From: DATFEN01 sp035691285
Lineage (GTDB): Bacteria; Acidobacteriota; Vicinamibacteria; Fen-336
NCBI GenBank assembly: GCA_035691285.1
Contig: DASSJI010000106.1
Span: 1 to 6,302, forward strand
Length of the DNA stretch: 6,302 nt
Direction of reading: 5' to 3'
Below are positions 1-5,648 of this stretch, in pieces. A program made the translations under genes and the position numbers. Position 1 is the first letter of the stretch. Each line of letters opens with the position of its first letter. Under the pieces are notes generated by a model. The model worked only from the letters and a program-made list of their open reading frames with translations, had not been told where the DNA came from and ran no database searches.

Positions 1-2213
1 ACGCAGGAGACGCTGCGGCCGGGGCGGTACGCGGCGCCGCGCCGCCCGAGCGCCGCAGTGCTCGCGATGGCCGCCGGCCCGCGCGGTCGGCTGCCCAGAA
101 GGAGGCGCGCCGACAGCACCGCGCTGGCGAGAAGGAGGAACCCCGCGCCGAAGAAGCCGGCCGTCTGGGGGACTCGTCCCACCCGGGCGCCCCCGACGAC
201 GAGCGCCGCAGCGAGCGCCGCTGCCATGGGCCAAGCCAGTCCTCGGGCGGCCGGAGCGGGCTCTTCCACCGCACCCCCCGCCAGCAGCGCGCGCAGCGAG
301 AGGCGCCGGACGTCGCGCAGTGTCCAGAGAGCCGCGACGAGCGCGGCCACGCCGACGCCCACCACGCCCAGCGCCAGGGAACGCGTCGAGACGTGCAGGA
401 CGAGGTCCGAGGTCGGGAGCGTACCCGACCAGAGACGGCGCAGCCCCCAGAGCACGATCGCCGCGTAGAGCACGGCGCCCGCCATCCCCGAGAGCATGCC
501 CAGGCCGGCGAGAGCGGCGCCCTCGCCGAGGAACTGGAGGCGCAGGCGGGCCGCCGAGAAGCCCAGGGCCCCCAGCAGACCGACCTCGCGCTGGCGTTGC
601 TCGATGCCAAGCCGGAAGAACAGTCCAGCGAGCAGCAGGGCGGCAGCCACGAGGAAGATGCTGAAGTAGGCGAAGTACTCGCCGAAGTCCGTCGAGCCGC
701 GCGCCGCAGCGAGGGCCTCGGCACGCACGTCAGTGAGGCGCAGAGCTGCCGTGCCTGCGCCGAGCGGTCCTCCGGCCGGGGCGAGCGCGTCGCGGAGCGC
801 GGAGGCGAGGCGCTCGCGCGCTGCCCCTAGCGGGACGCCCGCCTCAGGCGTGAAGCGAAGCGCGGTCAATCGGCCCAGGCGGTGTCCCCACAACCGCTGT
901 CCAGCCTCGAGGGAGAGGAACGCCTTCGGCGTCGTGCGGTGAAGGTCCCAGTACGCCTCGTCGCGGGGCCGGATCCTCTTCAGGTCCACGGGGAAGGGCG
1001 GGTCCCAGTCGGAGAGCTGCGCTGCGTCGGTGATGCCCGGATACTCGGGCACGAGCGCGCGGGCGGCGGGGAGGCGCGTGACGGGCACGACCGCCGAGAG
1101 CCGGAACCCGGCACGACGGGCCTCGAGGCGCCCTGACTCCAGCCAGGTGTCGTACTCGAGCTCCAGAGCCGCGCCGGGCGCAGCCTCCAGGTCCTGGGCG
1201 GCCCAGTCGTTCAAGAGGAGCACGTCGCGGCCCGGGAGGTCCCGACCTGCGAGCCCCCGCAGGGCGTCGACGTCGAGGGCCGCGACCAGCGCGTACGGCA
1301 GCTCGCGCCGGCCGCTCCGGATCGTGGTTGCGAGGTGAACGAGCGCCTGGCTGACGCTCAGCCGCTGGGAGACCGCGACGCCCTGCGCCGCGTGGGCGGT
1401 GGCGTCGTTCAGCAGCGTGCTCGTGGATTCGAGCTGCAGCGCGCCGGCTCCCTCCAGGACACGCAGCCGGAGTCCGAGGTCCTCGAGCTGCACGGTCTCG
1501 CTCAGCGCCGCCCCGACGTCGCCGCTGGCGCGGACCAGCGCGAGCACGACTGCGTTCGCACGCCCGGCGACGCCGAGCGCCCGCTGCAGCGATGCCAGCG
1601 GAACGAACACGGCCCGGACCGCATCCCGCGCCGGGTGCAGCGAGAACTCCCCGAGCTGCCCTCGCGGGAGCTCGCCCCTCGCCACGACGCGCAGGCTCGG
1701 TCCGGGCGCATCGCGGCGTCCGAACAGGCTGCTGCCCGGCACCTCGGCCATCGATTCGAGGCGCAGCAGGATGGTCGCCCCCTCGGCCGCCTGGAGCTCG
1801 GAATGCAGCGCGGGGCTCAGCAGTGCGTCGCGGCCGGTGAGGCCTGGGTCGGGCGCGTCCTGGAGCGACCAGAAGCGTGCGTCCACGCCGTACACGCGAA
1901 CCTCGCCGGCCCGGCGCCCGCTCGTGCCGTGCGCGGCGACCCCGGACACCGACAGGACCGGCGCGGTCGCGACCGCCAGGCGCGCGCCCAGCTCGTCCGC
2001 CAGCGCCTCGCGGAAGAGCGTCGTGGACTCGACGGCGTGGCTCGTCCGCCCGAGGCGCGCCAGCGCGCTGCGCGCCAGGCTCTCCCGGACGGAGTCCCCC
2101 ACCCCGAGCGCTCCCGCCAGCACCGCGGCCGCCGTCGCGACGCCGGCGATGACCGCGAGGTTGGACCTCCAGTAGTACAGGAGGCCGTGCCGGACCAGCG
2201 TCGCGGCGCGCAC
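1..2213 (-). CDS. FtsX-like ABC transporter permease, large type (C-terminus beyond window)
   Basis: This is the membrane subunit of an ABC system related to LolC/LolE and MacB, expected in the inner membrane with the ATPase encoded just upstream. The minus frame is open for 737 codons and runs off the left edge. GTG at 2213-2211 is chosen as start because it lies two bases after the ATPase stop and gives a typical N-terminus: a short basic cytoplasmic stretch, then a membrane segment at about residues 19-38 followed by GVGDSVRESL. A long extracytoplasmic region of roughly 475 residues follows, including the motif DWDPPFP at 402-408. Hydrophobic segments follow at about 512-534, 562-590, 612-632, 659-678 and 684-703. 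The stretch EQRQREVGLLGALGF (538-552), after the second membrane segment, is the FtsX coupling region that contacts the ATPase. The last visible residues (about RRGAAYRPGRSV) resemble the start of a second permease half, so the full protein is probably around 1,000 residues or more (inference). The family is secure; the cargo is unknown. Confidence 0.9.
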   Translation of the reverse strand, partial: MRAATLVRHGLLYYWRSNLAVIAGVATAAAVLAGALGVGDSVRESLARSALARLGRTSHAVESTTLFREALADELGARLAVATAPVLSVSGVAAHGTSGRRAGEVRVYGVDARFWSLQDAPDPGLTGRDALLSPALHSELQAAEGATILLRLESMAEVPGSSLFGRRDAPGPSLRVVARGELPRGQLGEFSLHPARDAVRAVFVPLASLQRALGVAGRANAVVLALVRASGDVGAALSETVQLEDLGLRLRVLEGAGALQLESTSTLLNDATAHAAQGVAVSQRLSVSQALVHLATTIRSGRRELPYALVAALDVDALRGLAGRDLPGRDVLLLNDWAAQDLEAAPGAALELEYDTWLESGRLEARRAGFRLSAVVPVTRLPAARALVPEYPGITDAAQLSDWDPPFPVDLKRIRPRDEAYWDLHRTTPKAFLSLEAGQRLWGHRLGRLTALRFTPEAGVPLGAARERLASALRDALAPAGGPLGAGTAALRLTDVRAEALAAARGSTDFGEYFAYFSIFLVAAALLLAGLFFRLGIEQRQREVGLLGALGFSAARLRLQFLGEGAALAGLGMLSGMAGAVLYAAIVLWGLRRLWSGTLPTSDLVLHVSTRSLALGVVGVGVAALVAALWTLRDVRRLSLRALLAGGAVEEPAPAARGLAWPMAAALAAALVVGGARVGRVPQTAGFFGAGFLLLASAVLSARLLLGSRPRGPAAIASTAALGRRGAAYRPGRSVSC

Positions 2214-2215
2214 GC

Positions 2216-2881
2216 CTAGAGGGGCTCGAGGCGACCGGCCTGGAGCCGCCGCCGGTCGGGAAAGCGCCTCGCCAGCTCCGCGCTGTGCGTCACCACGACC
2301 AGGATGGATCTCTCCAGTGCGTGCAGCTCGAGCAACAGCTCGGCGACAGCCCCGGCGGAGCCCGCGTCCAGGTTGCCTGTCGGCTCGTCGCAGAGCAGCA
2401 GGCGCGGCTTCAGCACCAGCGCGCGCGCCAGCGCCACGCGCTGCTTCTCGCCGCCCGACAACTCCGCCGGACGATGCTCGAGCCGTTCGCCGAGGCCGAC
2501 GCGGGCGAGCAGCTCGCGCGCTCGCGCCTCGTGCCCATGCCGACCCGCGGCGACCAGGGTCGGGAGGAGGACGTTCTCGAGGGCCGAGCACTGCGGCAGC
2601 AGGCAGTGGTCCTGGAACACGAAGCCGATCTCGCGGTTGCGGTACGCGGCCAGCGCCCGCTCGCCCCCGGCGAACGGGTCCCGGCCGTCGAGCGTGACGC
2701 GGCCCGCCGTGGGCGTGTCGAGGGTTCCGAGCACGTGCAGCAGCGTGCTCTTCCCGCTCCCCGACGGACCCATCACGCAGAGCGCTTCACCCTCCGCCTT
2801 GGCGAAGGAGATCCCGCTCAGGATCGGGAGAGGTCCGCGCGGGGTGCGGTACTCCTTGGACAGCGACTCGACGCGGAGCAG
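2216..2881 (-). CDS. ABC transporter ATP-binding protein, LolD/MacB type
   Basis: This cytoplasmic ATPase should power the FtsX-like permease encoded two bases downstream. All nucleotide-binding motifs are visible, numbered from the CTG at 2881: A-loop aromatic Y11, Walker A GPSGSGKST (38-46), Q-loop FQDHCLLPQ (Q90), signature LSGGEKQR (141-148), Walker B LLLCDEP with catalytic E166, D-loop GNLD (169-172) and switch H199. The 221-residue length fits LolD-like proteins. The start is unusual. No in-frame ATG, GTG or TTG occurs in the roughly 200 bases upstream of 2893, and the GTG at 2776 lies directly before Walker A, so starting there would remove the first strands and the A-loop. CTG at 2881 is preceded by GAGGG (2891-2887) with five bases between, and gives MLRVESLSKEYR, a normal N-terminus. 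CTG at 2893 is an alternative that would add four residues. The gene follows the glycosyltransferase stop closely and is probably translationally coupled. Function is secure; the exact start and the cargo are not. Confidence 0.92.
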   Translation of the reverse strand: MLRVESLSKEYRTPRGPLPILSGISFAKAEGEALCVMGPSGSGKSTLLHVLGTLDTPTAGRVTLDGRDPFAGGERALAAYRNREIGFVFQDHCLLPQCSALENVLLPTLVAAGRHGHEARARELLARVGLGERLEHRPAELSGGEKQRVALARALVLKPRLLLCDEPTGNLDAGSAGAVAELLLELHALERSILVVVTHSAELARRFPDRRRLQAGRLEPL

Positions 2882-2886
2882 GGCCG

Positions 2887-2891
2887 CCCTC
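2887..2891 (-). promoter_or_regulatory. Probable ribosome binding site for the ABC ATPase gene
   Basis: On the minus strand GAGGG overlaps the TGA stop of the glycosyltransferase (2892-2890) and leaves five bases before the CTG at 2881. This spacing is the main sequence support for CTG 2881 over CTG 2893 as the ATPase start. The overlap with the stop codon fits translational coupling. Confidence 0.5.
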
Positions 2892-4209
2892 AGGCTTCCA
2901 CGAGCGTCGCCGCGGGCCGGCCGCTCTCCAGGACGGCAGCGTAGACCTCGAGCGTGCGCTCGGCCATCCGGCCCGACGAGAAGTGGCGGCGGACTCCCGC
3001 GGCGCCCGCCTGGCCGAGGCGCGCGGCCAGCTCCGGATCCTGGGCGAGCTCCAGGATCCGCGCAGCCAGGTCGCCTGGATCGCCGGGGGTGAACAGCAGG
3101 CCGCCACCGGCTCGTCCGAGGATCTCGGGGAACGCGCCGTGGCGGGGTTCCACGCAGGGCACGCCGCTCGCAAGCGCCTCCAGCACGTAGAGGCCCTTCG
3201 GCTCGGCATAGGGGCTCGGGACCGAGAACACGTCGAGCCGGCGCAGGAAGGCAAGCTTTCCGGCGCGATCCACTGCGCCGTGATAGCGGAACTCACCGGC
3301 GAGCCCCGCCTCGTTCAGTCGGCCCTCCACGCCGGCCAGATAGGCCTTGTGCTCCGGCGCCAGGTAGCCTGCGGCCTCGAGGCGTGCCGGAGGAAGGCCG
3401 CGCTCGAGCCGCAGCATCCGGTACGCCTCGGCCAGCACGTGAAGCCCCTTCTCCGGAGCCACCCGGGCGAGGTAGCCGATCGCGAGCGGACCGTTCCGGG
3501 CGCGCGGCGCGGCGTCATGCCCGTCGACGGTGATGCCGATCGGCACCACGTGGATCGTCGCGCGGCGCAACGCGAGGTAGCGGGACATGAAGTCCGCGTA
3601 GGCTCCGCTCGTCGCGACGAAGGCGTCGACGTGGCCGGCGTGGCGCCGGATCAGGTCTTTCGCTTCGCTCCGGAACGGCTCGCCGAGCGCCTCGAGGAAC
3701 AGGTCCTCGCCCTGAAGCGTGCAGACCAGGGGCCGGCCCAGGGCTCGCTTCAAGGGCGGCGCCAGGCTGATCAGGAGCGAGGTGGGGATCACCAGCAGGT
3801 CGAAGGGCGGCTGCCGCTCGAGGTGGCGCAGGAGCTTGCGGATCTCCTTCGCCTGGTAGCCCGCCTCGCCGCGCAGCGTCGAGACCGTCAGCTCGCCCAG
3901 CGCGCGCGGATCCACGGAGACGCCGCGTCCGGCCGCCGCCTGGATCAGGGACGGGTGGTCCCAGAGCGCGTCGAGGAGGGCCGGGGTGCGGCGCAGCAAC
4001 GGCACGTGCTGCTCGAGGTAGACGCTGATCCCGCCGAAGAACACCCGCCGGGCGCTGACATTCGGCTCGTCGGTCAGCGTCGGCGTGTACACGGGCAGCA
4101 GCGTGACGTCGTGGCCGCGGCCGAGGAGCTCCGCCGCGAGGGTGTTGTCGCGCAGGCAGCTCCCGCAGTACATGCCGCCCGCGCCGGCGGTGATCTGCAG
4201 GATCCGCAA
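2890..4209 (-). CDS. GT-B fold glycosyltransferase, family 4-like, with N-terminal MYCGSC motif
   Basis: This 439-residue protein is predicted to transfer a sugar from a nucleotide-sugar donor to an unknown acceptor in the cytoplasm. The N-terminal domain begins RILQITAGAGGMYCGSC, with the glycine-rich loop at 9-12, followed by LRDNTLAAELLGRGHDV, the usual first helix and strand of GT-B enzymes. The C-terminal donor-binding domain has GYLARVAPEKG (R249 and K254, expected to bind the diphosphate) and the E-x7-E pair E336/E344 in AEPKGLYVLEALASG. There is no signal peptide or membrane segment. TTG at 4209-4207 is chosen as start because it begins the conserved RILQIT strand and lies two bases after the upstream stop; GGAG at 4223-4220 may be its ribosome binding site. 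The frame stays open far upstream, but that part lies inside the dehydrogenase gene and is Arg/Gly/Pro-rich shadow sequence. CxxC at C15/C18 is unusual for a GT4 enzyme. Membership of GT4 is secure; donor and acceptor are unknown. It could act on the product of the upstream reductase pair or on an envelope glycan. Confidence 0.9.
   Translation of the reverse strand: MRILQITAGAGGMYCGSCLRDNTLAAELLGRGHDVTLLPVYTPTLTDEPNVSARRVFFGGISVYLEQHVPLLRRTPALLDALWDHPSLIQAAAGRGVSVDPRALGELTVSTLRGEAGYQAKEIRKLLRHLERQPPFDLLVIPTSLLISLAPPLKRALGRPLVCTLQGEDLFLEALGEPFRSEAKDLIRRHAGHVDAFVATSGAYADFMSRYLALRRATIHVVPIGITVDGHDAAPRARNGPLAIGYLARVAPEKGLHVLAEAYRMLRLERGLPPARLEAAGYLAPEHKAYLAGVEGRLNEAGLAGEFRYHGAVDRAGKLAFLRRLDVFSVPSPYAEPKGLYVLEALASGVPCVEPRHGAFPEILGRAGGGLLFTPGDPGDLAARILELAQDPELAARLGQAGAAGVRRHFSSGRMAERTLEVYAAVLESGRPAATLVEA
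3034..3060. repeat. Inverted repeat, 10-base arms with 7-base spacer, inside the glycosyltransferase gene
   Basis: CGGATCCTGG at 3034-3043 is repeated as its exact complement at 3051-3060. In the mRNA it can form a strong hairpin about 140 bases before the glycosyltransferase stop, within codons for RILELAQDPE. No run of U follows, so it does not look like an intrinsic terminator. It may only reflect codon choice. Confidence 0.4.
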
Positions 4210-4211
4210 GC

Positions 4212-5648
4212 TCAGGCCGCTCCGGAGCGGACCTGCAGCGCGCGCCGCGCATAGAGGTGCTCGAACAGGTTCCCCTCGTGGGGCTGGTCCCAGCTCACCT
4301 GCCAGGTCGGCGTCGGCCCCAGGTTCAGGCGGTGCAGCAGTGGCGAGGCCACGATGCGGCCGAGCAGGGCTTCGTCCGCGGTGATGGCGGTGACCGCGAG
4401 GGTAGGCCCGAGCGCGGCGGGGACCTGCTCGGCCGCGACCGGGACGACGGCGGCGAAGGGGAACAGGAACTCGCGGTTCGCGAGCGGGTGATCGGAGGAG
4501 TCGCACAGCACCACGGTCGGCAGCAGGTAGGTGGAGCCCTGCCACTCGACGACGCGGCCGCCGGGCCGGTGGCGGGCGGTCACGTCGACGGCCCCCCCGC
4601 CCGCGAGGTCGCGGTCGATCATCGCGGAGATGCGGCGCGCGACCTCTGGGTTCGCGAAGGGCGCGAGCTGCGCCAGAGGGTCGTCCTCCGCGCGCGGGAG
4701 GATGGCGGCGAGGCGCGCCGCGAGGGCGTCGGCGATCTCGCGGGCGCTGGCCGTGGCCCACACGCCCGAGGCGTTCACGCACGAGCGGCCGCCGTTCTCG
4801 CCGATCGACGACACCATCACGTCCAGGTAGCGTGGCCATTCGGCAGCGGCGTCCGGCCCGAGCACGACCTTGCTGTAGCCCGGCCCGTGCACCTCGACGC
4901 GCGGGTCGCCCTGCCAGGGCCGCGTCGAGGCCACGTCGCCGAAGACCATGCCGCGGCCGCAGCGCCTCAGGATCTCACCGGCGCCGGCGTGGTCGGTGGG
5001 ATAGAAGCCGAAGGCCTCGGGGGGAGCGCCCGCTGCGAGGAAGGCCTGGATCAGCCGGAAGGGCGTCCACGGCTCCGCGCTTCCGGGCTTGAGCACGAGC
5101 GCGGTCTTGAGCGCGATCGTGGGCGCCCAGAGCGAGTGGACGCCCGGGGAGTTGCTCGGCAGCACCACCCCCAGCGTCGGCGAGCGCGGAACGTAGCTCA
5201 GCGCGCGGCCGGCCGCCGTCCCGACCCCGCGGTCCAGGACCGACAGGTCGAGATCGCGCGTCAGGCCGGCCAGCACGTGGTCGATGCCGTCGAGGACGCC
5301 GCGGATCTTCTCCATGTTGCGCCGCACCAGCGCGTGGGGCAGCCCCGTCGTCGCCGTGAGCTGGCGGACGTAGTCCTCGGGCGCCTGCGGCTCGTCGCCG
5401 AGCGGCAGCGTGTCGTTGACGAACGAGGCCGCGGCGTGGCGGGACAGCTCCGCGAGCTGCGCCGCGGTAAACGCAGCGAGCGAGGCGCGCATGGCCGCCT
5501 GGGCCTCGGGGAGCAGGTCGCGCCGGACGAGGCCGGGGTTGGCCTGGCTCAGGCCGACGAAGGGCTGCCGGGTCCGGAAGTGAGGCACCGCCGCCACGTC
5601 GACGCTCCGGTACGGCCGGCCCCGGCGGAGGATCGGAACGTGGAGCAT
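4212..5648 (-). CDS. Aldehyde dehydrogenase-fold acyl reductase, EhpG-like
   Basis: This 478-residue protein has the aldehyde dehydrogenase fold, and with the adenylating enzyme upstream it probably reduces an activated carboxylate to an aldehyde with NAD(P)H. The first 150 residues are poorly conserved. The fold then shows as LPSNSPG (163-169, N166 as likely oxyanion Asn), ALVLKPGSAEP (K187, cofactor-binding Lys), GGRSCVNASG with nucleophile C290, and NREFLFPFAAVV (E393, cofactor ribose-binding Glu). Where oxidising family members have ELGGK, this protein reads HGPGYSK, placing H254 at the general-base Glu position (alignment by eye). That Glu is also missing from CoA-linked acylating members, which supports acyl transfer and reduction over hydrolytic oxidation. 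ATG at 5648 overlaps the upstream stop as TGATG and has a strong GAGGGAG ribosome binding site seven bases before it; a longer in-frame start at 5732 would lie inside the adenylating enzyme. By family knowledge, EhpF and EhpG of Pantoea were proposed to turn phenazine-1,6-dicarboxylate into an aldehyde. The substrate here need not be a phenazine. LuxC-type fatty acyl reductase is the main alternative. Confidence 0.85.
   Translation of the reverse strand: MLHVPILRRGRPYRSVDVAAVPHFRTRQPFVGLSQANPGLVRRDLLPEAQAAMRASLAAFTAAQLAELSRHAAASFVNDTLPLGDEPQAPEDYVRQLTATTGLPHALVRRNMEKIRGVLDGIDHVLAGLTRDLDLSVLDRGVGTAAGRALSYVPRSPTLGVVLPSNSPGVHSLWAPTIALKTALVLKPGSAEPWTPFRLIQAFLAAGAPPEAFGFYPTDHAGAGEILRRCGRGMVFGDVASTRPWQGDPRVEVHGPGYSKVVLGPDAAAEWPRYLDVMVSSIGENGGRSCVNASGVWATASAREIADALAARLAAILPRAEDDPLAQLAPFANPEVARRISAMIDRDLAGGGAVDVTARHRPGGRVVEWQGSTYLLPTVVLCDSSDHPLANREFLFPFAAVVPVAAEQVPAALGPTLAVTAITADEALLGRIVASPLLHRLNLGPTPTWQVSWDQPHEGNLFEHLYARRALQVRSGAA
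4217..4230. repeat. Perfect 14-base palindrome covering the glycosyltransferase ribosome binding region
   Basis: The sequence CCGCTCCGGAGCGG reads the same on both strands. It encodes the end of the dehydrogenase (RSGAA) and contains GGAG (4223-4220), the only plausible Shine-Dalgarno for the TTG start at 4209. As RNA it could form a five-base-pair stem with a four-base loop that partly hides that site. Chance is a real possibility in such GC-rich DNA. Confidence 0.4.

Noticed and set aside
1335..2219. Plus-strand open frame of 294 codons and overlapping plus-strand frames between 58 and 2219
   Set aside because: The minus strand is continuously open here and translates as a recognisable FtsX permease with membrane segments. 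The plus-strand products are Arg/Ala-rich and match no family I recognise.
2216..2776. Start of the ABC ATPase at GTG 2776
   Set aside because: It would begin at Walker A and lack the A-loop and first strands, while the upstream codons in the same frame encode a normal ABC N-terminus.
2983..4254. Plus-strand open frame of 423 codons
   Set aside because: It is antisense to the glycosyltransferase, whose motifs are intact. The plus-strand product is low-complexity Arg/Gln/Glu/Ala-rich sequence.
4210..4839. Upstream extension of the glycosyltransferase to a 649-residue protein
   Set aside because: The extra 210 residues overlap the dehydrogenase gene in another frame and look like Arg/Gly/Pro-rich shadow sequence. 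The GT-B fold begins at the TTG at 4209.
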